From Lachnospiraceae bacterium (GTDB taxonomy: Bacteria > Bacillota > Clostridia > Lachnospirales > Lachnospiraceae), in assembly GCA_009911035.1 (NCBI GenBank), contig QXWO01000023.1, positions 1-64,000 on the forward strand: 64,000 nt of DNA, read 5' to 3'. This document shows positions 25,260 through 33,750 of the stretch, piece by piece (positions within the stretch are counted from its first letter, which is position 1; the number at the start of each line of letters is the position of its first letter). The notes below the pieces were generated by a model. It ran no database searches. It worked only from the letters and a program-made list of their open reading frames with translations, and was not told where the DNA came from. The position numbers were made by a program, and so were the translations under genes.

Positions 25260-27005
25260 TTACTCTACGTCCTGCAGTGCTGCTAAACCTTCTTCTCCTG
25301 TACGGACTTTGACAACTTTATCTACATTGTACACAAAAATCTTACCATCTCCGATATGCCCTGTATAAAGAGATTTCTTAGCCGCTTCTATAACTGTTTC
25401 AACAGGAATCTTACTTACCACAACTTCAACTTTAACTTTCGGGAGCAGTGTGGCATCAACCTCAACACCCCGGTACATTTCTCCTGCCCCCTTCTGGACG
25501 CCGCATCCCATCACCTGAGTTACAGTCATGCCAGTTACTCCCAAATCGTTCATAGCCTTCTTTAAATGGTCATATCTGGACAGTCTGGAGATAATTACCA
25601 CTTTATAAATGCCTGTTGCAGATAAAGGCGCTGCAGCTACCTTCACAGCTGCATCCTTCTGTGCCGGAGAAGCTTCTGCATAATCCTCCGTGCCAAGGTC
25701 GGTATTTTCATTGATTTCCATCGTCATTGTATTTGCAATATCCATAATGCTGAATCCTGCATAGACAGAAGTAAGACCATGTTCACAAGAATCAAGTCCG
25801 ACAATCTCCTCATCTTCTGTCACACGCAGTCCGACTGTCGCTTTAATTATAAGGAACGCAGCTGCAGCGGTAACTGCTGCCCATACCGCTACAGATACAA
25901 CCCCTACAAGCTGAAGACCCAACTGTTTAAATCCGCCTCCGTAAAAAAGTCCAACAACGCTGTCATTTCCAGGAGCCGATGTAGTTGCAAAGAGTCCTAC
26001 TGCAATCGTTCCCCATATACCGTTCAGGCAATGGACTGCCACTGCCCCTACCGGATCATCCACACGCAGTTTATAATCCAGAAACCAGACACCAAATACT
26101 ACCAGAAGCCCTGCTACAGCGCCAATGATGACAGAGCCTGCCGCATCCGTAACGTCACAGGGCGCTGTAATGGCCACCAGTCCCGCCAGAGAAGCGTTCA
26201 GACACATGGAAACATCCGGTTTTCCATATTTTATCCATGTAAAAACCATACATACCACTGTAGCAGCGGCAGGAGCAGCCGTGGTTGTCAAAAAGACAGA
26301 GCCTAATTGTTCCACGCTGGTACAGGCAGCACCGTTAAATCCATACCAGCCAAGCCATAAGATAAATACTCCAAGACATCCGATGGGAATATTATGCCCC
26401 GGAAAAGCATTTACCTTTGTAATCTTACCGTTCTTATCTTTTACAAATTTACCAATACGGGGGCCTAAAATTTTAGCGCCAATCAGTGCGGCAATGCCGC
26501 CCACCATATGTATTGCGCAGGAACCTGCAAAATCATGGAATCTCATCTGCGCAAGCCAGCCGCCGCCCCAAATCCAATGGGCTTCAATGGGGTAAATCAG
26601 CGCAGAAATAATTCCCGAATAAATACAATAAGACAAGAATTTCGTCCTCTCAGCCATAGCGCCGGAAACAATTGTAGCAGTTGTCGCACAAAACACTAGG
26701 TTGAATACAAAATTTGACCAGTCAAAAGTCTCATAATTTTTGAAAATGTCAAACCCCGGCTTTCCAATGATCCCTGCCAGATCCTCCCCAAGCAGGAGGC
26801 CGAATCCAATCAGGACGAAAACCACCGTACCGATACAGAAATCCATTAGATTTTTCATCAGAATGTTTCCCGCATTTTTAGCTCTGGTGAATCCCGTCTC
26901 CACCATGGCAAATCCTGCCTGCATCCAAAACACAAGCGCTGCTCCGATGAGGAACCAGACGCCAAACACTTCGCCGTTAATGGCATTCAAAATTTCTTCT
27001 GTCAT
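25260..27005 (-). CDS. amt: Ammonium transporter fused to a PII signalling domain
   Basis: A 581-residue fusion. Residues 1 to about 410 are an Amt channel with 11 membrane helices (VFWMQAGFAMVETGFTRAKN near 25; HWIWGGGWLAQMRFHDFAGS near 145). A 50-residue linker leads to a PII domain at 465-581 with the P-loop-like order KVEVVVSKIP and YTGHIGDGKIFVY. In PII, Tyr51 (YRGAEY) is the uridylylation site; here the segment is YRGVEV, with Tyr511 at the Tyr46 position and Val516 at the Tyr51 position. The domain should therefore sense ATP/ADP and 2-oxoglutarate but not be uridylylated. The fusion puts the gate regulator on the channel itself. Separate GlnK is not encoded nearby. Confidence 0.93.
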   Translation of the reverse strand: MTEEILNAINGEVFGVWFLIGAALVFWMQAGFAMVETGFTRAKNAGNILMKNLMDFCIGTVVFVLIGFGLLLGEDLAGIIGKPGFDIFKNYETFDWSNFVFNLVFCATTATIVSGAMAERTKFLSYCIYSGIISALIYPIEAHWIWGGGWLAQMRFHDFAGSCAIHMVGGIAALIGAKILGPRIGKFVKDKNGKITKVNAFPGHNIPIGCLGVFILWLGWYGFNGAACTSVEQLGSVFLTTTAAPAAATVVCMVFTWIKYGKPDVSMCLNASLAGLVAITAPCDVTDAAGSVIIGAVAGLLVVFGVWFLDYKLRVDDPVGAVAVHCLNGIWGTIAVGLFATTSAPGNDSVVGLFYGGGFKQLGLQLVGVVSVAVWAAVTAAAAFLIIKATVGLRVTEDEEIVGLDSCEHGLTSVYAGFSIMDIANTMTMEINENTDLGTEDYAEASPAQKDAAVKVAAAPLSATGIYKVVIISRLSRYDHLKKAMNDLGVTGMTVTQVMGCGVQKGAGEMYRGVEVDATLLPKVKVEVVVSKIPVETVIEAAKKSLYTGHIGDGKIFVYNVDKVVKVRTGEEGLAALQDVE

Positions 27006-27102
27006 AATTTTTTCCTCCTCACATCAAACGCCAGTACTCTTCGCGAATTGTCTTATTGGCTCAAATGCTGTCACTCTCTGCGAGCCAGCTTATTGCAAAA
27101 AA

Positions 27103-27129
27103 AGGCACTATGGTTATCCCATAGCACCT
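27103..27129 (-). terminator. Terminator downstream of the GNAT gene
   Basis: An 11-bp stem on the minus strand (27129-27119 with 27113-27103), two pairs being G-U, followed by seven T. It ends the acetyltransferase gene and shields the amt gene from read-through. Confidence 0.85.
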
Positions 27130-27165
27130 TTGCTCTACGTACTGCATAATAGCATCCGGTTTATA

Positions 27166-28032
27166 TTATGTCAATAGTTTTTTCAAATTTTTTATATACA
27201 TCTTGTACTCACGGTCCTTCACCGTCACGTTATGATTATATGCAAATCCCAGTTTATCAAGTAATAACAGACTGTTTACATTTTTTTCCTTTACCAGCGC
27301 CTGGACTTTTCCAAAAGCAAGTTCCTTTTCCGCATAATCAAGCACGCCGCTGCACACCTCATACCCGTATCCTCTGTGCTGGCATGCCGTCTCTATGACA
27401 AAGCCAAGTTCCGGCAGTTCATATCCTTCCCGCACGCTTAACCCGGCCCTGCCAATCACCCGCCCTGTGTCCTTACGCAGGACAGTCCACAGTCCATAGC
27501 CGTAAAAACCGTATATCTGGTCTATATAGGCCCGCATATAGGCCCGCTCCGCCTCTCTGTCCTTATACAAGTCTTCCATGTACAGGGTGATGGAAGGGTC
27601 CTTATATATCCGGTAAAACTCATCCACATCTTCAACCGTGCTCTCCCGGACTTTCAGCCTGTCCGTCTCAAAAATATTCCACGGCAGTCCCGCCAGCCTT
27701 TTATATGCCTCCTCGTAAGAACGGTATTCCAGCATAAACACATCTTCCACGCCATACCGGGCCATAGGGAAATGCTGCCCCCTGTTCTTTTCATGGTAAA
27801 GGATGACCACATATTTCCCTTTCTCCAGAAGGTCCTGAATCCGCTGCGGACTGTCTGCAATAATAAGCGTGTCCTCCAGATTCACTTCATCTGTATCAAT
27901 AAATTCTCCTAAATCTCTTTTCAGTACCACTTTTACCTTATGGGGGTTTAATTTTGTACAGATTTCCCCTGCACGTTCCTCAACAATCCCGTAATAATAT
28001 CCAGACAAAAGGAACAGGACGCATTTTAGCAT
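27166..28032 (-). CDS. GNAT acetyltransferase with N-terminal accessory domain
   Basis: A 288-residue protein. Residues 1-115 form an alpha/beta domain (MLKCVLFLLSGYYYGIVEER, TLIIADSPQRIQDLLEKGKY) that resembles the HAD-like or receiver fold found before some GNAT domains. From about residue 122 (FETDRLKVRESTVEDVDEFY) follows a RimJ/RimL-like GNAT domain with LPELGFVIETACQHRGYGYE as the acetyl-CoA site and NVNSLLLLDKLGF at the end. The fusion form is familiar from Lachnospiraceae; substrate unknown. It is divergent from the cyclophilin gene. Confidence 0.8.
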   Translation of the reverse strand: MLKCVLFLLSGYYYGIVEERAGEICTKLNPHKVKVVLKRDLGEFIDTDEVNLEDTLIIADSPQRIQDLLEKGKYVVILYHEKNRGQHFPMARYGVEDVFMLEYRSYEEAYKRLAGLPWNIFETDRLKVRESTVEDVDEFYRIYKDPSITLYMEDLYKDREAERAYMRAYIDQIYGFYGYGLWTVLRKDTGRVIGRAGLSVREGYELPELGFVIETACQHRGYGYEVCSGVLDYAEKELAFGKVQALVKEKNVNSLLLLDKLGFAYNHNVTVKDREYKMYIKNLKKLLT

Positions 28033-28122
28033 TGTAAAGTCCTCTCAATTCATATAAAATATGTAACATAGCTTTTATTATAATACAGCGAAACCTAAAA
28101 GAAAAGAAAGGAAATTATTACT

Positions 28123-28644
28123 ATGGCACAAAATCCTGTTGTAACATTTACAATGGAAAACGGAGATACCATCAAGGCAGAGCTTTATCCCGATATTGCT
28201 CCTGTTTCCGTAAACAACTTTATCAGTCTCATCAACAAAAGCTTTTATGACGGACTGATCTTCCACCGCGTTATCCGCGGCTTCATGATCCAGGGCGGCG
28301 ACCCGGAGGGAACCGGATGCGGCGGCCCCGGCTACAGCATCAAAGGTGAATTTGCTGCAAACGGCGTGGAAAACAACTTAAAGCATACGGAAGGCGTCCT
28401 CTCCATGGCAAGAAGCGCCGCCCCTGACTCTGCCGGCTCCCAGTTCTTTATCATGCATAAGACCAGCCCCCACTTAGACGGCAGTTATGCCGCATTTGGG
28501 AAAGTGACCGAGGGTATGGATGTGGTAAACAAGATTGCAGAGACAGCCACCGACTATTCTGACCGTCCTCTCCAAGACCAGATCATGAAAAGTGTCACTG
28601 TAGACTGCTTTGGGGTAGAATACCCGGAACCGGAGAAGTGCTAA
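28123..28644 (+). CDS. Cyclophilin-type peptidyl-prolyl isomerase
   Basis: A 173-residue cytoplasmic cyclophilin that speeds cis-trans isomerisation of proline bonds. The signature FHRVIRGFMIQGGDPEGTG lies near residue 46, with GYSIKGEF, the SAGSQFFIM block near 105 and LDGSYAAFGKV following. No signal peptide or lipobox. AGGAAA before the ATG and a single gene unit, with a terminator whose loop holds the stop codon. Confidence 0.93.
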   Translation: MAQNPVVTFTMENGDTIKAELYPDIAPVSVNNFISLINKSFYDGLIFHRVIRGFMIQGGDPEGTGCGGPGYSIKGEFAANGVENNLKHTEGVLSMARSAAPDSAGSQFFIMHKTSPHLDGSYAAFGKVTEGMDVVNKIAETATDYSDRPLQDQIMKSVTVDCFGVEYPEPEKC

Positions 28645-28659
28645 AGCACTTCTCTTTTT
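28633..28659 (+). terminator. Terminator of the cyclophilin gene
   Basis: A 9-bp perfect stem (28633-28641 with 28646-28654) with a four-base TAAA loop and TTTTT after it. The stop codon TAA forms the loop. Confidence 0.9.
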
Positions 28660-28841
28660 CGTTATTTTTCGCAGCGTTCATATTTTGTTCATATTTAATT
28701 TAAAAAAACTTAATCCGCATTACATTCTTTAGACATTTCTCTGCCGTATACTAACATCATAAGATACAGAAAAGAACAACAGACACTTAAAAACAAGACA
28801 TTCTCAAAGTAATTGATTTATTAATAACTTTTTCATAATAA

Positions 28842-28870
28842 ATGCCAAGTAAACTAAGTTTACTTGGCAT
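28842..28870 (+). other. Strong hairpin in the cyclophilin-symporter gap
   Basis: A 13-bp perfect stem (28842-28854 with 28858-28870) closes a three-base loop, followed at a short distance by CCTCCCTTTTT. It could terminate a short transcript from the upstream gap (28660-28840), where I see no gene, or act as an independent small-RNA end. No promoter that fits is obvious. Confidence 0.45.
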
Positions 28871-28912
28871 CCTCCCTTTTTATGGGTTTTTTCATGTTTT
28901 TTCAATTTTTTC

Positions 28913-28941
28913 TTGTACTCCAACTCTTTTTCCTGTATAGT
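28913..28941 (+). promoter_or_regulatory. Promoter of the alanine symporter gene
   Basis: TTGTAC at 28913-28918 and TATAGT at 28936-28941, 17 bases apart. The start site near 28948 would give a leader of about 90 bases with a 16-bp palindrome (TTACTATATATAGTAA, 28964-28979) that could be an operator. Confidence 0.65.
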
Positions 28942-29036
28942 AATAAGGGTAATCAATGAGGATTTACTATATATAGTAAGTTCTCTTTTTTTGCATCAAA
29001 GTTCAACTATCTACACTTATGAAAAGGAGATTTGTT

Positions 29037-30548
29037 ATGGAAAACGTGATGAACGTTATTACAAACGTCAATGATGCCATAAACAGCGTGGTATGGGGGA
29101 TTCCCATGCTGATCCTGATTATAGGCACCGGTATCTACATGACTATAGGGATGAAGTTCTTCCAGGTTACACGGATTAAACACTGGATGAACGAAACATT
29201 CCTAGCCATTTTTAAGAAAAAGCATGTAACTGCCCATACCGGCAAGGATGAAAGCTCCATCTCCCAGTTCCAGGCCCTGTCCACTGCCCTTGCGGCCACC
29301 ATCGGCGTAGGGAATATCGCAGGCGTGGCAGGCGCTATTATTACAGGTGGTGCAGGCGCTGTATTCTGGATGTGGCTTTCCGCATTGTTCGGAATGATGA
29401 CAAACTATTCCGAAAACGTGCTGGGCATTTACTACCGCCGCAAAAATTCAAAAGATGAATGGTCAGGCGGCGCCATGTATTACCTTCAGGACGGACTCAA
29501 AGGCAAAAAAGTAATCGGCGCACTTGCCAGACCTCTTGCCATTTTGTTTTCCCTTTTCTGTGTGTTTGCCTCTTTCGGCATTGGCAATATGACACAGGTA
29601 CATGAGATTGCAAGTTCCCTGCAGGATACTTTTAAGATTCCACCCATCGCTACAGGAATTATTATTTCAGTCGTTGCCGCGCTGGTCATTTTAGGCGGTA
29701 TCAAGGCTATCGGCAATGTAACTGAAAAGATTGTTCCTTTTATGGCATGCGCATACATATTAGGAACAATTATTGTGCTTATTATGAATATTACTTCTGT
29801 CCCTGCCGTTTTCGGAGCTATCTTTACCAACGCTTTCGGGCTTCGTCCCATTGCCGGGGCAACGGTTGGAATGATGATCAAGCAGGCAATGACCATGGGC
29901 TTTAAGCGGGGCGTGTTCTCCAATGAAGCAGGCCTTGGTTCTTCCGTAATGGTACACTCCGCTTCTAATGTGGTGGAGCCTGTCACCCAGGGTATGTGGG
30001 GTATCTTTGAAGTATTTTTTGATACAATCGTAGTGTGTACACTGACAGCTTTTACCGTTTTAAGTTCCGGGCTGATTGATTTGGAAACCGGAGAAGTCCT
30101 TACCGCGTCCACAGGTGCTTCCCTTGTAAGTGAAGCTTTGTCAGAAGGGCTTGGCACACTGGCAGGGAGTTTTGTGGCAATTGCCATCTGCCTGTTTGCA
30201 TTCTCCACAGTTCTGGGCTGGTCCTTCTACGGCACCAAATCATGCGAATACTTATTTGGCACCAAGGCAACCATTGCATACAAAGTCATCTTCATTGTCT
30301 GCATTATTTTCGGTGCTACCATGAGCTTTGACCTTGCCTGGGCAATTGCTGATACACTGAATGCCCTGATGGCTATTCCCAACTTAATCGGCGTACTGGC
30401 GCTTTCCGGCACAGTATTTGCCATAACAAAGAACTATCTGGCGCGTAAAGTCACAAAGACGGACGCAAATGCCAAACCCATGCTTTCCTTTGACTCCGGC
30501 ATTCAGAAAATGCAGGAGAAGGTCCTGAAACAGCAGGACGAAGCATAA
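29037..30548 (+). CDS. Sodium:alanine symporter, AGCS family
   Basis: A 503-residue membrane protein of about ten helices in the AGCS family, importing alanine or glycine with sodium. The signature region SQFQALSTALAATIGVGNIA near 80 and the GGAMYYLQDGL segment near 150 are characteristic, as is KRGVFSNEAGLGSSVMVHSA near 290. I start at ATG 29037 because AAAGGAGA (29023-29030) precedes it by six bases; the ATG at 29019 lies inside that site. It is a single-gene unit ending in a bidirectional terminator. Confidence 0.92.
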   Translation: MENVMNVITNVNDAINSVVWGIPMLILIIGTGIYMTIGMKFFQVTRIKHWMNETFLAIFKKKHVTAHTGKDESSISQFQALSTALAATIGVGNIAGVAGAIITGGAGAVFWMWLSALFGMMTNYSENVLGIYYRRKNSKDEWSGGAMYYLQDGLKGKKVIGALARPLAILFSLFCVFASFGIGNMTQVHEIASSLQDTFKIPPIATGIIISVVAALVILGGIKAIGNVTEKIVPFMACAYILGTIIVLIMNITSVPAVFGAIFTNAFGLRPIAGATVGMMIKQAMTMGFKRGVFSNEAGLGSSVMVHSASNVVEPVTQGMWGIFEVFFDTIVVCTLTAFTVLSSGLIDLETGEVLTASTGASLVSEALSEGLGTLAGSFVAIAICLFAFSTVLGWSFYGTKSCEYLFGTKATIAYKVIFIVCIIFGATMSFDLAWAIADTLNALMAIPNLIGVLALSGTVFAITKNYLARKVTKTDANAKPMLSFDSGIQKMQEKVLKQQDEA

Positions 30549-30580
30549 GATATCCCTGCTTATGGTATAAGCATCGTATA

Positions 30581-30611
30581 AAAAGGCTGTCCATTTAATG
30601 GACAGCCTTTT
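30581..30611. terminator. Bidirectional terminator between symporter and aldolase genes
   Basis: A 14-bp perfect stem (30581-30594 with 30598-30611) with A-rich and T-rich flanks on both sides. It serves the plus-strand symporter gene and the convergent aldolase gene. Confidence 0.9.
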
Positions 30612-30633
30612 ATTTGTTTCATTTCGGACTTTC

Positions 30634-31497
30634 TCAAGCTTTGTCAATAGAGCCGAAGATTTCCATCTTCTCTTTAACGGTAGCCTTGATTGCCTCAAAG
30701 CCGGGAGCTAAAAGCTTACGAGGGTCAAATCCCTTGCCTTCCTGATCCTTGCCAGCTTCAATGTACTTACGTGTAGCTGCTGCAAAGGATAACTGGCATT
30801 CTGTGTTAACGTTGATCTTCGCTACTCCCAGAGAGATTGCTTTCTGAATCATTTCTGTCGGAATACCTGTACCGCCGTGAAGAACCAGAGGCATGTCTCC
30901 TGTCAGTTTCTGGATAGCATCCAGTGTTTCAAAGGATAATCCCTTCCAGTTTGCAGGATATTTGCCATGAATGTTACCGATGCCGGCTGCAAGGAAGTCA
31001 ATTCCCAGATCTGCAATCGATTTGCATTCGTCAGGATTTGCACATTCTCCCATACCAACTACGCCGTCTTCTTCACCACCGATGGAACCAACCTCTGCTT
31101 CGATGGAGATTCCCTTTTCATGAGCTGCTGCAACCAGTTCTTTGGTCTTAGCCACGTTCTCTTCAATCGGATAATGTGAACCATCAAACATTACGGAAGA
31201 GAAACCAGCTTCGATGCATTTGTAGCAGTGCTCATAGCTGCCATGATCCAGATGAAGGGCTACAGGTACAGTGATGTTCTGGTCCTTGATAAGACCGTTT
31301 ACCATACCAACTACAACATCGTATCCGCCCATATACTTTCCTGCGCCTTCTGATACGCCAAGGATAACGGGTGAATTGTTTTCCTGTGCTGTTAACAGGA
31401 TGGCCTTGGTCCATTCAAGGTTGTTAATGTTGAACTGACCAACTGCATAATGGCCTGCTTTTGCTTTTTGAAGCATTTCTGTTGCTGATACTAACAT
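30634..31497 (-). CDS. fba: Class II fructose-bisphosphate aldolase
   Basis: A 287-residue zinc-dependent aldolase of glycolysis and gluconeogenesis. The zinc and catalytic motifs are seen: VALHLDHGSYEHC near residue 80, VMFDGSHYPIEENV near 105, GIGNIHGKYP near 175 and VLHGGTGIPTEMIQKAI near 205, followed by KINVNTE. The codons used are those of a highly expressed gene. A GGAGGTAAAT box precedes the ATG and TATAAT occurs at 31546-31541 upstream. It is transcribed alone. Confidence 0.95.
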   Translation of the reverse strand: MLVSATEMLQKAKAGHYAVGQFNINNLEWTKAILLTAQENNSPVILGVSEGAGKYMGGYDVVVGMVNGLIKDQNITVPVALHLDHGSYEHCYKCIEAGFSSVMFDGSHYPIEENVAKTKELVAAAHEKGISIEAEVGSIGGEEDGVVGMGECANPDECKSIADLGIDFLAAGIGNIHGKYPANWKGLSFETLDAIQKLTGDMPLVLHGGTGIPTEMIQKAISLGVAKINVNTECQLSFAAATRKYIEAGKDQEGKGFDPRKLLAPGFEAIKATVKEKMEIFGSIDKA

Positions 31498-31579
31498 TTT
31501 ATTTACCTCCGTTAAATTTATAACATTCTAGTCGCTTCCTATTATACCCTATTCCTCTAAAAAATGGAATATGATTTTG

Positions 31580-32485
31580 CTAATTTTCCCTGCCGGGCAC
31601 CCGAATATCAAGTGCCTGCTTCTGGTTGCTTATATCGACGCATGTATGCTTCCCGCCAAATTCCCCGTCAAGGGTCCATGCGATCTCATCCTCCGAAGTA
31701 AACCGCAGGGAAGCTGTCCTAAAACAGTACATGCAGTCCGTATTAATATTCCGGTTAATGAGGGAAGCCATAATCAGATTCAGCTCCATAGCATTTGACG
31801 GCTTCTTGATCAAAGTCACTTCAAACTCTCCGTCATCTAACTGCACGTACTTTCCCGTAATACGCTTGAATCCGCCTACGGAAACGGAATTAGTGATCAT
31901 GCCGAAAAGGAATTCTCCCTCCACCGTAAGCTCTTCGCTCTCCACTTTCATCTTATAAGCCCGGACCGCCGAAAGCCTGCGCATCCCTTCCAGGATATAC
32001 GCCATATGTCCCAGCACATTTTTGATATCCTGGCGCGTCTCATAAGAAACATCCGTAAATACACCGAAAGCGGCAATATACACGAAAAAGTCGTCATTAA
32101 ATGTGCCGATATCGCATCCAAAGGTATTCCCTCCCACAATTACCTGGGCTGCACTGAGCATGTTTTTCGGAATCTTAAGGCTGTTTGCAAAATCATTGGT
32201 GCTTCCGGCGGGTACATAACCGATTGCCGTCTTCTTTTCACACTGCATCATTCCCGACACCACTTCATCCAGCGTACCGTCTCCGCCGCTGCATACCACC
32301 AAATCATAGTACTCTGTTTTCCGTTCCCTGACGGCTCTCTGGCCGTCTCCTTTCGCCTGTGTCGGATAGGCCGTAACCTCATAGCCTGCCTTCGTAAAGA
32401 TATCAATGATATCCAGAAGATTGCTTTTGATCTTCGCTTTGCCGGCTCTTGGATTATAGATGAAAAGCATTTTTTTGTTTTCCAT
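31580..32485 (-). CDS. Diacylglycerol kinase-like lipid kinase (YegS/DgkB type)
   Basis: A 301-residue lipid kinase. The nucleotide site GGDGTLDEVVSG lies near residue 66, the FIYNPRAGKAK opening near 7, and GYVPAGSTNDFANSL near 95 with the TND motif of the family. The C-terminal half is the beta-sandwich lipid domain. It phosphorylates diacylglycerol or a related lipid to recycle it in phospholipid synthesis. I start at ATG 32485 (MENKKMLF) because GGAG lies nine bases before it; the ATG at 32500 has no such box. A terminator lies between it and the upstream crh gene, so it is a separate unit. Confidence 0.88.
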   Translation of the reverse strand: MENKKMLFIYNPRAGKAKIKSNLLDIIDIFTKAGYEVTAYPTQAKGDGQRAVRERKTEYYDLVVCSGGDGTLDEVVSGMMQCEKKTAIGYVPAGSTNDFANSLKIPKNMLSAAQVIVGGNTFGCDIGTFNDDFFVYIAAFGVFTDVSYETRQDIKNVLGHMAYILEGMRRLSAVRAYKMKVESEELTVEGEFLFGMITNSVSVGGFKRITGKYVQLDDGEFEVTLIKKPSNAMELNLIMASLINRNINTDCMYCFRTASLRFTSEDEIAWTLDGEFGGKHTCVDISNQKQALDIRVPGREN

Positions 32486-32529
32486 ATAATCATTCTCCAT
32501 CTGCGTGTACCATATTCCCGCCTAATGGG

Positions 32530-32556
32530 AAAAGAGCAAAGCCTCTGCTTTGCCCT
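32530..32556 (-). terminator. Terminator of the uvrC-crh run
   Basis: A 9-bp stem (32534-32542 with 32547-32555, one G-U pair on the minus strand) with a CTCT loop and a T run after it. It ends transcription after the crh gene. Confidence 0.8.
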
Positions 32557-32573
32557 CACACATTTCTGCTATT

Positions 32574-32840
32574 TTAACCCTGTTGTTTGCTGCCGCTTAA
32601 GTATTCCTCAATAGATGTCATCGCTTCCTGTTCATCACTTCCGTCTGCAATTACAGTCACAGATTCGCCGCTGCCCAGAGCAAGGCTCATCATTCCCATG
32701 ATGCTTTTGGCATTTACTTTCTTGCCTTCTGCTTCAATGTAGACAGAGCTTTCATGCTGGCTTGCTACCTGTACCAGCATCGCTACGGGTCTGGCTTCAA
32801 GACCGCCGTTTAGCTGAATCTTAATAGATTTCTCAATCAT
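32574..32840 (-). CDS. crh: Crh-like HPr paralogue without the active histidine
   Basis: An 88-residue HPr-fold protein. At position 15, where HPr has the phosphoryl-accepting histidine, it has Glu (GGLEARPVA). Ser46 (NAKSIMG), the target of HPr kinase, is retained. That is the pattern of Crh, which in Bacillus has Gln15 and acts only as corepressor with CcpA. ATG 32840 is preferred over an upstream extension by the neighbouring gene spacing of 13 bases after whiA. It closes a run that also contains hprK, its presumed kinase. Bona fide HPr is at 54939. Whether a CcpA partner exists cannot be seen here. Confidence 0.88.
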   Translation of the reverse strand: MIEKSIKIQLNGGLEARPVAMLVQVASQHESSVYIEAEGKKVNAKSIMGMMSLALGSGESVTVIADGSDEQEAMTSIEEYLSGSKQQG

Positions 32841-32853
32841 AATAACTCCTCCT

Positions 32854-33720
32854 TTACCCCTTAATCTTCTCAGCCATTTCACTGAGTTTTCGTAACCTAT
32901 GATTTACACCGGACTTGCCTACCGGTGGATTAAGGTACCTGCCCAATTCCTGTAGAGAACTTTCAGGATATTCAAGCCTGGTTTCCGCCATCTGTCTTAA
33001 AGGTTCCGGTAAATTTGATAATCCATAATGCTTCTGTAAAAGCAGAATGTCATCTATCTGCTTATTGGCTGCATTCACTGTCTTTGTGATATTGGCCGCC
33101 TCACAGTTCACCTGTCTGTTAATGGAGTTGCGCACTTCCTTTTCAACCCTGAGGTTTTCAAGCAGCATCAGGGATAAATGCGCTCCCATCACGTTTAGAA
33201 GATCGACGATTCCTGACCCTTCCTTTAAATATACTACATAGTACTTTTTCCGTCTGACTATCTTAGCCTCGATGTCAAAACTGCATACAACCTGCTGTAT
33301 CTGCACAGCCTGCGCTTCCTGTTCACATACAAACTCCAGATGATATCCTTTCCTTGGATCGCTCATGGAACCCAGACACAAAAAAGCGCCTCTTAAAAAA
33401 GCCCTCCTGCAACAGCTATTTCTGATGAGCAAAGGATCTGCCTGGCCGGGGTACTTGCCCACAAGCCCTTCTTCATCTAAAATCTTAACAGCCTGTAGCA
33501 GTTTTTTTACATTAACATTAATAATAAATGTTTTTTTTAATAATGTAAAGTACTTTCTGGACACGAATGGATTTTCGGAAGATATTGCTAAATTTTGCCC
33601 GTCTTCTGCCGTAATTTTGCATCCAAACTGAACAATTGCCGCCAATTCGGCCAATTGGCAGTGTCTGGAATCTGGAACTACTTTCTCCAATTCTTCCTTT
33701 ACATCTGATGAAAATGACAT
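32854..33720 (-). CDS. whiA: DNA-binding protein WhiA
   Basis: A 288-residue WhiA protein: an N-terminal LAGLIDADG-like homing-endonuclease fold (MSFSSDVKEELEKVV, FLRGAFLCLGSMSDPRKGYH) and a C-terminal helix-turn-helix (PESSLQELGRYLNPPVGKSG, then VNHRLRKLSE). WhiA is a regulator of sporulation in actinomycetes and of cell division and chromosome segregation in Firmicutes. It lies between rapZ and crh, the usual Firmicutes order apart from the missing yvcK. Confidence 0.95.
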   Translation of the reverse strand: MSFSSDVKEELEKVVPDSRHCQLAELAAIVQFGCKITAEDGQNLAISSENPFVSRKYFTLLKKTFIINVNVKKLLQAVKILDEEGLVGKYPGQADPLLIRNSCCRRAFLRGAFLCLGSMSDPRKGYHLEFVCEQEAQAVQIQQVVCSFDIEAKIVRRKKYYVVYLKEGSGIVDLLNVMGAHLSLMLLENLRVEKEVRNSINRQVNCEAANITKTVNAANKQIDDILLLQKHYGLSNLPEPLRQMAETRLEYPESSLQELGRYLNPPVGKSGVNHRLRKLSEMAEKIKG

Positions 33721-33750
33721 ATCTGCCCCTTTACTGCTTTCTAAAGGCCC

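Noticed and set aside
25301-26595. Long plus-strand frames within the amt gene and similar frames opposite other genes
   Set aside because: They are antisense shadows of well-supported proteins, without ribosome binding sites or domain signals.
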